A stretch of 14,861 nt of DNA from Dechloromonas sp. (GTDB lineage Bacteria; Pseudomonadota; Gammaproteobacteria; Burkholderiales; Rhodocyclaceae): positions 1 to 14,861 of the forward strand of contig JAFLDQ010000083.1 in assembly GCA_017302355.1 (NCBI GenBank), in the 5' to 3' direction. This document shows, piece after piece, positions 6,200-14,113 of this stretch (the first letter of the stretch is position 1; the number at the start of each line of letters is the position of its first letter). The position numbers were made by a program, and so were the translations under genes. The notes beneath the pieces were generated by a model. The model saw only the letters and a program-made list of their open reading frames with translations, ran no database searches and was not told where the DNA came from.

Positions 6200-8545
6200 A
6201 TGCGCCTGCTGCCCCCGCTTCTCCTGGCTTTCGTCGCCGGTTGCGCCACCATCGTCGGTACGCTGAAACTCGACGACCGTTTCGGCCCGCCCGACCCGGC
6301 GCGCTTCGATCGCCCGACCGCCGCGGTCAGCGGCGCGCCGGATTACTGGACCGAGGTGCGGCCGCTGCTCGACCGGCGCTGCGTCTCCTGCCACGCCTGC
6401 TACGACTCGCCGTGTCAGCTCAATCTGACCAGCCATGCCGGGCTGACCCGCGGCGCCAACCCGAAGATCGTCTATTCCAGCGTGCGCCTGGTCGCCGACG
6501 ACCCGACCCGGCTCGGCTTCGATGCGCTGACCAACGCCGGCTGGCGGGAAAAAGGCTTCCACCCGGTCCTCAACGAGCGTGAGCAAACGCCGGAAGCCAA
6601 CCGCGAAGGCGGTGTCCTGTACCGCATGCTCGCCCTCAAGCAGGCGCATCCGGGACCCGAGCGCGGGCCGCTGACCAGCGCCGATCTCGACTTCTCTCTC
6701 GGTCGCGACCAGACCTGCGCCCGCGCCGAGGATTTCGACGGCTACGCCGCCAAGCACCCGGAACGCGGCATGCCCTTCGGCCTGCCGCCGCTGCCCCGGG
6801 ACGAGCACCAGACCCTGGCGCGCTGGCTGGAAGCCGGAGCGCCGTACACGCCACCGCCGCCGCTGCCGGCCGCGGTGCAGGCGCAGGTCGCCGAGTGGGA
6901 GGGCTTCCTGAACGGCGACAGCCGGCGCGAGCAGCTGGTCGCCCGCTACATCTACGAGCACTGGTACATCGGCCAGCTCAATTTCCCCGAGGCGCCGGGA
7001 CGCTACTTCCAGCTCGTGCGCAGCCGGACGCCGCCGGGACAGCCGATCGACCTGGTCGCCACGCGCCGTCCCTACGACGACCCCGGCGTGGCGCGGGTCT
7101 ACTACCGCCTGCGCTACACCGAGGCGACGCAGGTGGAGAAGACCTTCATGCCGCTTCAGCTCGACGCGGCCCGCATGGAACGGGTGCGCCATTGGTTCTT
7201 CAAGGCGCCCGATACCGTCACCGTGCTGCCGGGCTATTTGCCGGAGCAGGCTTCCAACCCCTTCGCCACCTTCCGCGCGCTGCCGGCCGAAGCACGCTAT
7301 CGCTTCCTCCTCGACGACGCGCGGTTCACCATGATGGGTTTCATGAAGGGTCCGGTCTGTCGCGGCCAGGTGGCGCTCAACGTGATCAACGATGTGTTCT
7401 GGGTCGCCTTCGTTGCGCCGGACAGCAGCGAAGCCCGGATGACGGCCGCCCTGCTCGACCGCGACATCATCAATCTCCAACTGCCGGCGGAACACGAGAG
7501 TACGGCCGGGCTGCTGGCCTGGCGCCGATACTCCGGGCTGGAAAAGCGCTACCTGGAAAGCAAGAGCCAGCTCGCCGGCGAGCTGAAGAAGCAGGACCTG
7601 CCGCAGCTTGCCAGCCTGTGGGATGGCGACGGCGACAATCCGAACGCCGCGCTGACGGTATTCCGCCACTTCGACAACGCCTCGGTCATCCACGGCTTTG
7701 CCGGCGAACGGCCACAGACCATGCTGGTCATCGGCTACCCGCTGTTCGAGCGCATGCACTATCTGCTGCTCGCCGGCTACGACGTCTTCGGCAACATCGG
7801 CCACCAGCTGGCGACCCGGCTCTACATGGATTTCCTGCGCATGGAAGGCGAACTCAACTTTCTCGCCTTCCTGCCACTCAAGGACCGCCAGCCGGTCCTC
7901 GACTTCTGGTACCGCGGGCGCAAGGAACAGACCGACCGCTACTTCGCCGATGCCGCCGCCTATTTTCCGCGCGAGAGCGGCGTGCATTACCGCACCGGCG
8001 ACCATCTCGATGAGCTTTACCGGGCGCTGGCCCGGCGCATGGCCCCCCTGCGCGCCCCGGCGCTCGACTGGAAGAAGACCGGACTGAGCGTGGCCGAAGT
8101 GGCCCAGATGCGGCGTCTCTCGCAAGTCAACGGCATTCCGGCATCGGTGATGCCCGAGTTCAGCCTGCTCTTGTTGCGCCGGCCGGGCGAGCGCCTGCAG
8201 ATCGTTTCGCTGGTGCGCAACAGCGCGCACAGCAACGTCTCGCAGATGTTCGACGAGGAAGAACGGCGGCTGCCCAAGGAAGACACGTTGCTGGCGCTGG
8301 ACGGCGTGATCGGCGCCTACCCCAACGCCCTGTTTGCGGTCGACCCCGAAAAACTGCCCGAATTCGTCGACGCCGTCGCGCGCCTGGGCGACGAGGCCGG
8401 CCTCGTGCAACTGACCGAGCGTTTCGGTGTGCGCCGCAGCGACCGGCGCTTCTGGCCGACGAGCGACGCGCTGCACGCCGAGTGGGGGCGCACCGCGCCG
8501 CGCGAGGCGGCCATCCTCGACTACAGCCGCCTCGACAACCGCTGA
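6200..8545 (+). CDS. cti: Fatty acid cis/trans isomerase
   Basis: Converts cis-unsaturated acyl chains of membrane phospholipids to trans, rigidifying the membrane under solvent, heat or osmotic stress, and acts from the periplasm. The 781-residue length fits Cti. The N-terminus MRLLPPLLLAFVAGC is a signal sequence with a lipobox-like VAGC, so it may be a lipoprotein anchored at Cys15. The covalent haem motif CVSCH lies at 61-65, the known c-type haem site of the family, followed by ACYDSPCQLNLTSHAGLTRGA. The family domain continues to the end without a break. ATG 6200 has only a weak AGG ribosome site. ATG 6167 would add 11 residues and a longer signal n-region and is possible. It is divergent from the MFS-ssb unit, and its stop codon abuts the alx stop. 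Confidence 0.92.
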   Translation: MRLLPPLLLAFVAGCATIVGTLKLDDRFGPPDPARFDRPTAAVSGAPDYWTEVRPLLDRRCVSCHACYDSPCQLNLTSHAGLTRGANPKIVYSSVRLVADDPTRLGFDALTNAGWREKGFHPVLNEREQTPEANREGGVLYRMLALKQAHPGPERGPLTSADLDFSLGRDQTCARAEDFDGYAAKHPERGMPFGLPPLPRDEHQTLARWLEAGAPYTPPPPLPAAVQAQVAEWEGFLNGDSRREQLVARYIYEHWYIGQLNFPEAPGRYFQLVRSRTPPGQPIDLVATRRPYDDPGVARVYYRLRYTEATQVEKTFMPLQLDAARMERVRHWFFKAPDTVTVLPGYLPEQASNPFATFRALPAEARYRFLLDDARFTMMGFMKGPVCRGQVALNVINDVFWVAFVAPDSSEARMTAALLDRDIINLQLPAEHESTAGLLAWRRYSGLEKRYLESKSQLAGELKKQDLPQLASLWDGDGDNPNAALTVFRHFDNASVIHGFAGERPQTMLVIGYPLFERMHYLLLAGYDVFGNIGHQLATRLYMDFLRMEGELNFLAFLPLKDRQPVLDFWYRGRKEQTDRYFADAAAYFPRESGVHYRTGDHLDELYRALARRMAPLRAPALDWKKTGLSVAEVAQMRRLSQVNGIPASVMPEFSLLLLRRPGERLQIVSLVRNSAHSNVSQMFDEEERRLPKEDTLLALDGVIGAYPNALFAVDPEKLPEFVDAVARLGDEAGLVQLTERFGVRRSDRRFWPTSDALHAEWGRTAPREAAILDYSRLDNR

Positions 8546-9502
8546 TCAGCCCTTTTCGGCGCGGGCTTCCTTGCGCAGCGAAGCCCACACCGAGGCGCCG
8601 ATGATCACCACCACGACAGCCAGCGAGAAGCCGACCGGAATCTTGTAGACGTCGATCAACAGCATCTTGACGCCGATGAACATCAGCACGACGGCCAGTC
8701 CGTACCTGAGCAGCGAGAAGCGGTCGGCGACGCCGGCGAGCAGGAAGTACATCGCGCGCAGGCCGAGGATGGCGAAGATGTTCGAGGTCAGCACGATGAA
8801 CGGGTCGGTGGTGATCGCGAAGATGGCCGGAATCGAATCGACGGCGAAGATCAGGTCGGAAGCCTCGACCAGCACCAGCGCCAGAAACAGCGGGGTCGCG
8901 TAGCGCACGCCGTCCTGCCAGGTAAAGAAGTTCTGGCCGTCGAACCCGGTGCTGATGTTCATGTGGCGGCGCAGCCACCGGACGACCGGATTCCTTTCGA
9001 GGTCGGGCTTCTCGTCGGCGAACCAGTACATCTTGACGCCGGTGACCAGCAGGAAGGCGCCGAAGACGTAGAGAATCCAGTGGAACTGGGAAATCAGCCA
9101 GGCGCCGGCGAAGATCATGACGGTGCGCATGACGATGGCGCCGAGAACGCCGTAGAGCAGCACGCGCTTCTGCAACTCGGCCGGCACCGCGAAGAAGCCG
9201 AAGAGCATGAGCCAGATGAAGACGTTGTCGACCGCCAGCGCCTTTTCGATCAGGTAGCCGGTGATGAACTCAAGCGCGGTGGTATTGGCGATCTCGCGCC
9301 CCAGGCTGCCGTCGAGGTACCACCAGAGACCGCCGGCAAAGGCCAGCGTGACGCAGATCCAGATCACCGACCAGACCGCGGCTTCCCGGAAGCCGACGCG
9401 GTGCTCCTTGCCGCCGCCGACCAGAAACAGGTCGATCGCCAGCATGACGAGAACGATGGTTGCGAATCCGGCCCACAACCCCGGGTTGCCTATGGTTTCC
9501 AC
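8546..9502 (-). CDS. alx: TerC family membrane protein Alx (Mn2+ exporter type)
   Basis: An inner-membrane protein of 318 residues, close to E. coli Alx (about 321), of the TerC family. Alx/TerC proteins are linked to manganese export and loading, and to alkaline or tellurite stress. About eight to nine helices are predictable. Conserved acidic motifs include [12 protein letters not shown] in one helix and [19 protein letters not shown] in a later one, together with [13 protein letters not shown] in the first cytoplasmic loop and the [14 protein letters not shown] segment. The start is a GTG at 9502 with AAGGAG (9514-9509) six bases upstream. The Mn2+ riboswitch in its leader strongly supports a role in manganese homeostasis. 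The stop codon is immediately adjacent to the convergent cti stop. A generic TerC name would also be correct. Confidence 0.93.
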   Translation of the reverse strand: METIGNPGLWAGFATIVLVMLAIDLFLVGGGKEHRVGFREAAVWSVIWICVTLAFAGGLWWYLDGSLGREIANTTALEFITGYLIEKALAVDNVFIWLMLFGFFAVPAELQKRVLLYGVLGAIVMRTVMIFAGAWLISQFHWILYVFGAFLLVTGVKMYWFADEKPDLERNPVVRWLRRHMNISTGFDGQNFFTWQDGVRYATPLFLALVLVEASDLIFAVDSIPAIFAITTDPFIVLTSNIFAILGLRAMYFLLAGVADRFSLLRYGLAVVLMFIGVKMLLIDVYKIPVGFSLAVVVVIIGASVWASLRKEARAEKG

Positions 9503-9508
9503 AAGGAT

Positions 9509-9581
9509 CTCCTTTCGCGCATTCAGAAAAGCAAACGACCCGCGCCGGAGTGGGCGAAGGGCCGCTGAATGCCAGAAGGAG
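9509..9581 (-). promoter_or_regulatory. Ribosome-site-sequestering hairpin (riboswitch expression platform)
   Basis: On the alx transcript, GCATTCAG (9572-9565) pairs exactly with CTGAATGC (9526-9519). After a small internal loop, CTCCTT (9581-9576) pairs exactly with AAGGAG (9514-9509), the alx Shine-Dalgarno. The 14 pairs would hide the ribosome site. The 3' strand of the aptamer P1 (CCTTT, 9601-9597) is also complementary to AAAGG (9515-9511), giving a route for ligand binding to change ribosome access. No intrinsic terminator with a T-tract was seen, so control looks translational. Pairing was done by eye and not scored energetically. Confidence 0.65.
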
Positions 9582-9593
9582 CCTCGCCGTCAC

Positions 9594-9690
9594 GGCAAAG
9601 GTCTTGCTCGCAGCGCTGACTTGCTGCCCGGGTGCCGGAAGCCTGCGCTTCGTGGTGACGACACACCGGTCGGGAGCTACTCCCCCTTGG
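9594..9690 (-). promoter_or_regulatory. yybP-ykoY (Mn2+) riboswitch aptamer in the alx leader
   Basis: The leader begins CCAAGGGGGAGTAGC (9690-9676) and closes with GCAAGACCTTTGCC (9607-9594). These are the two conserved halves of the yybP-ykoY aptamer, whose known members start with AAAGGGGAGUAGC and end with GCAAGACCUUU. P1 can form between CAAGGG (9689-9684) and CCTTTG (9601-9596). The intervening sequence contains the GTCGTCACCACG arm and several GC hairpins. This class binds Mn2+ and controls alx, mntP and other Mn2+ exporters, matching the gene it precedes. The aptamer starts just after the predicted transcription start. Confidence 0.88.
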
Positions 9691-9700
9691 GATGGCCTCG

Positions 9701-9729
9701 ACTCTATTGAACCCTAGTGGAATTGTCAA
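9701..9729 (-). promoter_or_regulatory. Promoter of the riboswitch-alx transcript
   Basis: Reading the minus strand, a perfect -35 TTGACA (9729-9724) is followed by a 17-bp spacer and TAGAGT (9706-9701, four of six -10 matches). Transcription would start near 9694, only a few bases before the aptamer, as expected for a riboswitch leader of about 190 nt. Confidence 0.8.
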
Positions 9730-9759
9730 CTTTCTGCGGGATCTCCGGGATTGGGCCGG

Positions 9760-9779
9760 CGCGCCGCCCGTGCGGCGCG
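9760..9779. repeat. GC-only hairpin between the alx and hemA promoters
   Basis: CGCGCCGC (9760-9767) and GCGGCGCG (9772-9779) are exact complements around CCGT. It lies 30 bp behind the alx -35 and 28 bp before the hemA extended -10. It could be a protein site or simply a strong structural barrier between back-to-back promoters. Confidence 0.35.
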
Positions 9780-9806
9780 GCCGGTGCGGGGCCGCAACGG
9801 GCCGGA

Positions 9807-9815
9807 TGCTATAAT
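9807..9815 (+). promoter_or_regulatory. Extended -10 promoter of the hemA operon
   Basis: TGCTATAAT is a perfect extended -10 (TGnTATAAT). No good -35 is seen 16-18 bp upstream, which is common for extended -10 promoters. Transcription would start near 9822, giving a leader of only about 25 nt before the hemA GTG at 9847. Confidence 0.7.
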
Positions 9816-9846
9816 CGCCCCCCGTTTCGCGCCCCTGCCCAACCCG

Positions 9847-11097
9847 GTGATCTTTACCCTCGGCATCAACCATCACTCCGCGCCGCTCGCCATCCGCGAG
9901 CGCGTGGCCTTCCACGCCGAGAAGCTGCATCAGGCGCTGGCCGACCTGACGCACGGCGGGCGGGTCAGGGAGGCGGCGATCCTGTCGACCTGCAACCGTA
10001 CCGAGATCTACTGTGCGGCCGAGACGCCCGACACCGTCGTCGACTGGCTGACGCGCTACCACCGCGTCGAGCGCGGCGAGATCACCCCCTACCTCTACCT
10101 GCACGATCAGCCGGAAGCGGTGCGCCATGCCTTCCGCGTCGCCAGCGGGCTGGATTCGATGGTCATCGGCGAGCCGCAGATCCTCGGCCAGATGAAGGAG
10201 GCGGTGCGCGTCGCCGAAGAGAGCGGCACGCTCGGCACGCAGCTGCACAAGCTGTTCCAGCGTTCGTTCTCGGTCGCCAAGGAAGTCCGCAGCACGACGG
10301 CGATCGGCGCCAACATCGTCTCGATGGCCGCCGCCGGCGTCCATCTCGCCGAGCGCATCTTCGAGTCGCTGGCGACGCAGCGCATCCTGTTCATCGGCGC
10401 CGGCGAAATGATCGAGCTGTGCGCCGCCCATTTCTGCGCCCGCCAGCCGAAACAGGTCACCATCGCCAACCGCACCGTCGAGCGCGGGCGGGCGCTGGCC
10501 GAGCGCTTCAACGGCACGGCAATCCGCCTCGACGAACTGGGCGAGCGCATCGCGCAGCACGACATCGTCGTTTCCTGCACCGCCGCCCCGCTGCCGATCA
10601 TCGGCCTCGGCATGGTCGAACGGGCGGTCAAGGCGCGCCGGCACCGGCCGATGTTCATGGTCGACCTCGCCGTCCCGCGCGACATCGAGGAAGAGGTCGG
10701 CGAACTCGACGATGTCTTCCTCTATACCGTCGACGACCTCGCCAATGTCGTCGAGAGCGGTCTCGAGTCGCGGCAGGCAGCGGTGGTCGAGGCCGAGACG
10801 ATCATCGCCAACCGCGTGCACGATTTCCTCGGCTGGCTGGAGGCGCGCGACACGGTGCCGGTCATCCGCTCGCTGCGCGATTCCGCCGAGCGCATGCGCC
10901 GCCACGAATTCGAGCATGCGCTGAAGCTGCTGGCCCGCGGCGAACCGCCGGAAAAGGTGCTCGAACAACTGTCACAGCGGCTCATCAACAAGATCCTGCA
11001 TGCGCCGACGCAGACGCTCAATTTCGCCGAAGGCGCCGATCGCGCCGACCTCCAGATCCTGACCGAGCGTCTCTTTCACCTCCATTCCGGCGAGTAG
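9847..11097 (+). CDS. hemA: Glutamyl-tRNA reductase
   Basis: Reduces glutamyl-tRNA(Glu) with NADPH to glutamate-1-semialdehyde, the first committed step of C5 tetrapyrrole (haem) synthesis. The 416 residues match E. coli HemA (418). Seen: the N-terminal [20 protein letters not shown], the catalytic Cys49 in [29 protein letters not shown], the Rossmann NADPH site around IGAGEM at 183-188, and the C-terminal dimerisation helices ending in FHLHSGE. The frame is open further upstream to 9751, but homologues begin at (M)[10 protein letters not shown], so the GTG at 9847 is chosen. It has no convincing Shine-Dalgarno. It is the first gene of a hemA-prfA-prmC-grxD operon, 31 bp before prfA. Confidence 0.95.
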   Translation: MIFTLGINHHSAPLAIRERVAFHAEKLHQALADLTHGGRVREAAILSTCNRTEIYCAAETPDTVVDWLTRYHRVERGEITPYLYLHDQPEAVRHAFRVASGLDSMVIGEPQILGQMKEAVRVAEESGTLGTQLHKLFQRSFSVAKEVRSTTAIGANIVSMAAAGVHLAERIFESLATQRILFIGAGEMIELCAAHFCARQPKQVTIANRTVERGRALAERFNGTAIRLDELGERIAQHDIVVSCTAAPLPIIGLGMVERAVKARRHRPMFMVDLAVPRDIEEEVGELDDVFLYTVDDLANVVESGLESRQAAVVEAETIIANRVHDFLGWLEARDTVPVIRSLRDSAERMRRHEFEHALKLLARGEPPEKVLEQLSQRLINKILHAPTQTLNFAEGADRADLQILTERLFHLHSGE

Positions 11098-11128
11098 CGC
11101 CCCCCGCGCGCCCTCGGACACAGCCATC

Positions 11129-12217
11129 ATGAAGCCATCGATCCGCCAGAAACTTGACCTGCTGATCGACCGTCTCGACGAGATCGACCGCATGCTGTCG
11201 GCCCCCGAGACGGCGAACGACATGGACCAGTTCCGCCGTCTTGCCCGCGAACGCGCCGAACTGGAGCCGATCATCGTCCAGTTCAATGCCTTCCGCCAGG
11301 CCGAAAACGACATCGCCGAGGCCGAGGCGATGCGCGCCGATCCCGAGATGCGCGAATTCGCCGATGAGGAAATCGCCGCCGCAACGGAGCGCCTGCCGGC
11401 GCTTGAACTCGCGCTGCAGACGCTGCTGCTGCCGCGCGATCCCGACGACGAACGCAGCGTCCTCCTCGAAATCCGCGCCGGAACCGGCGGCGACGAATCG
11501 GCGCTGTTCGCCGGCGACCTCTTCCGCATGTATTCGCGCTATGCCGAGCGCCAGCGCTGGCAGGTCGAGGTCATCTCGGCCAGCGAGTCGGATCTCGGCG
11601 GCTATCGCGAAATCATCTGCCGCATCGCCGGCGCCGGCGCCTATTCGCGCCTGAAATTCGAGTCCGGCGCGCATCGCGTGCAGCGCGTGCCGGAAACCGA
11701 AACCCAGGGCCGCATCCATACGTCGGCGTGTACCGTGGCGGTGATGCCCGAAGCCGACGAGGTCGACGAGGTCGCCCTCAATCCCGCCGATCTGCGCATC
11801 GACACCTTCCGCGCCTCGGGAGCCGGCGGTCAGCACATCAACAAGACCGATTCGGCGGTGCGCATCACGCACCTGCCGACCGGCATCGTCGCCGAATGCC
11901 AGGACGGCCGTTCGCAGCACGCCAACCGCGCTTCCGCGCTGCGCGTGCTGGCCGCGCGCATCCGGGACATCCAGGTGCGCGCCCAGCAGAGCCACATCGC
12001 CAGCACGCGCAAGCGCCTGATCGGCTCGGGCGACCGTTCGGAGCGCATCCGCACCTACAACTTCCCGCAGGGCCGGATCACCGACCACCGCATCAATCTG
12101 ACCCTGTACAAGATCGCGACGATCATCGAAGGCGACATGGACGAACTGCTCGACGCGCTGGCCGCCGAGCATCAGGCCGATCTGCTGGCCGAACTCGGGG
12201 AGCAGAACCGAGAATGA
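11129..12217 (+). CDS. prfA: Peptide chain release factor 1
   Basis: Recognises UAA and UAG in the ribosomal A site and triggers peptidyl-tRNA hydrolysis. The 362-residue protein carries the catalytic GGQ at 233-235 within [16 protein letters not shown] and the stop-codon-reading PxT motif as PET at 188-190, both at E. coli numbering. PET is also found in firmicute RF1, so it is not a defect. The PCRF domain with [20 protein letters not shown] is intact. RF2 is ruled out because the reading motif is PxT, not SPF. The ATG at 11129 has a poor Shine-Dalgarno, so translation may depend on coupling to hemA. Its TGA overlaps the prmC ATG (ATGA). Gln235 is the residue methylated by PrmC, encoded next. 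Confidence 0.97.
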   Translation: MKPSIRQKLDLLIDRLDEIDRMLSAPETANDMDQFRRLARERAELEPIIVQFNAFRQAENDIAEAEAMRADPEMREFADEEIAAATERLPALELALQTLLLPRDPDDERSVLLEIRAGTGGDESALFAGDLFRMYSRYAERQRWQVEVISASESDLGGYREIICRIAGAGAYSRLKFESGAHRVQRVPETETQGRIHTSACTVAVMPEADEVDEVALNPADLRIDTFRASGAGGQHINKTDSAVRITHLPTGIVAECQDGRSQHANRASALRVLAARIRDIQVRAQQSHIASTRKRLIGSGDRSERIRTYNFPQGRITDHRINLTLYKIATIIEGDMDELLDALAAEHQADLLAELGEQNRE

Positions 12218-13362
12218 CCCTTTTCGAGGCGTTGACCGCGGCAAGGCGGAAGATCGACCGGCTCGATGCCCGTCTGCTGCTGCAGCATGCCACCGGCTGC
12301 TCGCACAACGACCTGCTGGCGCGCCCGGAAACACCGGTCGCCAGCGCGGCCGTCCAGCGTTTCATGGGCTGGGTCGAGCGCCGCGCCGACGGCGAGCCGC
12401 TGGCCTATCTGGTCGGCGAGGCCGAATTTCGCGGGCGCGTCTTTGCGGTATCGCCGGCGGTGTTGATTCCGCGGCCGGAAACCGAAGTCCTGATCGACCT
12501 CGCGCTCGCACGGCTGCGCGGACTGACCGCGCCACGCATCCTCGATCTCGGCGCCGGCTCGGGGATCGTCGCCATTGCACTGGCGCTGGAATGCCGGGCG
12601 GCGTCGGTGGTTGCGGTCGACCTCTCGCCCGCGGCGATTTCCGTCGCGCGGGACAACGCCGGCCGCCTCGCGGCTGCGGTCGATTTCCGCCAGGGCGACT
12701 GGTTCGCGCCGGTCGCCGGGGAACGCTTCGACCTGATCGCCGCCAACCCCCCTTACGTCGGCGCCGGCGACCCGCATCTGACGCGCGATGGGCTGCCTTT
12801 CGAGCCGCAACTGGCGCTGACCGCCGGCGCCGACGGGCTGGCCTGCATCCGCCGCATCGTCGCCGGCGCGCCCGACCATCTGAAGCCCGGCGGCTGGCTG
12901 CTCTTCGAGCACGGCCACGATCAGGGTGCCGCCACCCGGAACTTAATGACCGGCGCCGGTTTCCAAGGCGCTGCAACCTTTCCCGACCTGGCCGGCAGCG
13001 ACCGGGTCAGTACCGCTTATCTTCCCTCTGGAGCAACCATGTCCGACGTGCAGCAACGCATCCACTCGACCGTCACCAACAACCCCGTCGTCCTCTACAT
13101 GAAGGGCGACGCGCGTTTTCCGCAGTGCGGCTTTTCGGCAACTTCCGTGCAGATCCTGCGGGCCTGCGGGGTGAGCGACCTCGTCACGGTCAACGTGCTG
13201 GCCGACGAGGAAATCCGCAGCGGCATCAAGGAATACGCCAACTGGCCGACGATTCCGCAGCTGTACATCAACGGCGAGTTCATCGGCGGCTGCGACATCA
13301 TGAAGGAGATGTACCAGTCGGGCGAACTGCAGCAGTTGCTGGAAGGCGTCGCCCAGACCTGA
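12214..13362 (+). CDS. prmC: Release factor glutamine methyltransferase PrmC, open in frame into grxD
   Basis: N5-methylates the glutamine of the GGQ motif in RF1 and RF2 using S-adenosylmethionine. Residues 1-275 (12214-13038) are the PrmC part, close to the E. coli length of 277. They contain an N-terminal helical domain, [15 protein letters not shown], the SAM-binding [14 protein letters not shown] from residue 111, and the catalytic NPPY at 178-181. The ATG overlaps the prfA stop (ATGA). PrmC ends near [20 protein letters not shown], but no stop codon follows: the frame runs directly into the grxD ATG at 13039 and on to 13362, 382 residues in all. The product may be a PrmC-Grx4 fusion, or the stop may have been lost recently or be an assembly error. 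A separate grxD start also exists. Confidence 0.85.
   Translation: MTLFEALTAARRKIDRLDARLLLQHATGCSHNDLLARPETPVASAAVQRFMGWVERRADGEPLAYLVGEAEFRGRVFAVSPAVLIPRPETEVLIDLALARLRGLTAPRILDLGAGSGIVAIALALECRAASVVAVDLSPAAISVARDNAGRLAAAVDFRQGDWFAPVAGERFDLIAANPPYVGAGDPHLTRDGLPFEPQLALTAGADGLACIRRIVAGAPDHLKPGGWLLFEHGHDQGAATRNLMTGAGFQGAATFPDLAGSDRVSTAYLPSGATMSDVQQRIHSTVTNNPVVLYMKGDARFPQCGFSATSVQILRACGVSDLVTVNVLADEEIRSGIKEYANWPTIPQLYINGEFIGGCDIMKEMYQSGELQQLLEGVAQT
13039..13362 (+). CDS. grxD: Monothiol glutaredoxin Grx4 (CGFS type)
   Basis: A 107-residue CGFS glutaredoxin, which binds and transfers [2Fe-2S] clusters as a glutathione-bridged dimer. Seen: [16 protein letters not shown] with active Cys30 (the same number as E. 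coli Grx4), [19 protein letters not shown] with the cis-Pro and glutathione-binding GGCD, and a C-terminal helix ending in [12 protein letters not shown] ends five bases before the ATG at 13039, so independent initiation is likely even though the frame is open from prmC. It is the last gene of the hemA-prfA-prmC-grxD operon. Confidence 0.93.
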   Translation: MSDVQQRIHSTVTNNPVVLYMKGDARFPQCGFSATSVQILRACGVSDLVTVNVLADEEIRSGIKEYANWPTIPQLYINGEFIGGCDIMKEMYQSGELQQLLEGVAQT

Positions 13363-13407
13363 GCCGGCGCTTGCAGCGCGGCCCCGAACCTGCCGGATTG
13401 GCTCAGG
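13358..13407. terminator. Inverted repeat spanning the grxD and fabI-remnant stop codons
   Basis: CCTGAGCC (13358-13365) and GGCTCAGG (13400-13407) are perfect complements, each containing the stop codon of one of the two convergent genes. A second stem is possible just inside: GCCGGCGC (13363-13370) with GCGCGGC (13376-13382) around TTGCA. There is no T-tract, so it would be a weak or factor-assisted bidirectional terminator. Confidence 0.4.
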
Positions 13408-13615
13408 CCATGATATGGACGCCGCCATCGACATACACCGTGCCGCCGGTCAGGCGGCGGGCGTACGGCGTGGACAGAAAGGCGCAGGTGTAACTGGCAT
13501 CCATGACGTCGACCAATTCGCCGAGCGGCGCCCGCTGCGCCGCCTCGTTGAGCAAGAGGGCGAAATCCTTGAGCCCCGAGGCGGCACGTGTCTTAAGCGG
13601 TCCGGGCGGGATGGG
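13403..13615 (-). pseudogene. fabI: 3' remnant of a FabI-type enoyl-ACP reductase
   Basis: The last ~65 codons read like the C-terminus of the SDR-type enoyl-ACP reductase FabI: PGPLKTRAASGLKDFALLL, then AAQRAPLGELVDVMD, then an end of YARRLTGGTVYVDGGVHIMA. In intact FabI this follows about 190 residues holding the Rossmann fold and the YxxxxxK active site. None of these are found upstream; the sequence loses similarity near 13615, and an AhpD-like gene begins its 3' end at 13733. The remnant therefore lacks its catalytic part and start site and is probably non-functional. The exact break point cannot be set by eye. A longer start at 13663 exists in frame, but its extra residues do not resemble the family. 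Confidence 0.7.
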
Positions 13616-13732
13616 GCGCCTCCCATGCACACCGCACGGCAAACTCGACACTGTTTCCGGCACTCCGCGACAAACTTCCCTGTCTCGGCAGGAAGCCCGC
13701 CGGGTGCCGAATCGATTCCTGGCTGGAAACGC

Positions 13733-14083
13733 CTACCTTGGCGCGGTGAATTCCTCGTAGGCCCGCACCGCCTCGGCGGCATACATCAGCGTCGGCCCGC
13801 CCCCCATGTAGACGCAGACGCCGAGCGTTTCCATCAACTGTTCGCGGGTGACGCCCAGGCGAATCAGCGCCTTGACGTGAAAGCCGATGCAACCGTCGCA
13901 ACGCTGCGCGACGCCGATCGCCAGCGCCAGCAACTCCTTGTCCAGTTCGCTGAGCGCGCCAGCCTTCATCGCCCCGTTGTGCAAGGCGCTGAAGCCCTGC
14001 ATGGTGTCGGGGATTTCCTTGCGCAGGGTGCCCATGGCTCTGGTCAGATCGGAAGTGATGGTGACGAAGGATTTGCTGGGCAT
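13733..14083 (-). CDS. Carboxymuconolactone decarboxylase family protein (AhpD-like)
   Basis: A 116-residue all-helical protein of the CMD/AhpD superfamily. The core motif is CDGCIGFHVKALIRLGVTREQLMETLGV: a CxxC pair followed by a His as in AhpD-like alkylhydroperoxidase-type proteins, with the preceding LDKELLALAIGVAQR also typical. A role in peroxide or thiol redox chemistry is likely; true muconolactone decarboxylation is less so because of the CxxC. The ATG at 14083 is chosen over an in-frame TTG at 14089 because GGAGAG lies six bases before it. It has its own promoter (14114-14142) and reads toward the fabI remnant. Confidence 0.88.
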   Translation of the reverse strand: MPSKSFVTITSDLTRAMGTLRKEIPDTMQGFSALHNGAMKAGALSELDKELLALAIGVAQRCDGCIGFHVKALIRLGVTREQLMETLGVCVYMGGGPTLMYAAEAVRAYEEFTAPR

Positions 14084-14113
14084 GGTCAACTCTCCATATA
14101 TAAGCGAATGGTC

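Noticed and set aside
6014..8476. An 820-codon open frame antisense to cti
   Set aside because: It has no recognisable domain, its composition is what a high-GC opposite strand gives, and cti in the same place has family motifs and a haem site.
9847..9850. Upstream extension of hemA to 9751
   Set aside because: The extra residues would be encoded across the promoter and GC hairpin, are Arg/Ala-rich, and do not occur in the family.
11690..11698. PET instead of PAT in the RF1 stop-codon-reading motif
   Set aside because: The motif is PxT and PET occurs in other bacterial RF1 proteins, so it is not evidence of altered stop-codon reading.
11018..12334. A 438-codon minus-strand frame over prfA
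   Set aside because: It is a shadow of prfA; there is no ribosome site and no recognisable motif.
13593..13901. A 102-codon minus-strand frame overlapping the AhpD-like gene and the fabI remnant
   Set aside because: It is out of frame with both; its residues match neither AhpD nor FabI.
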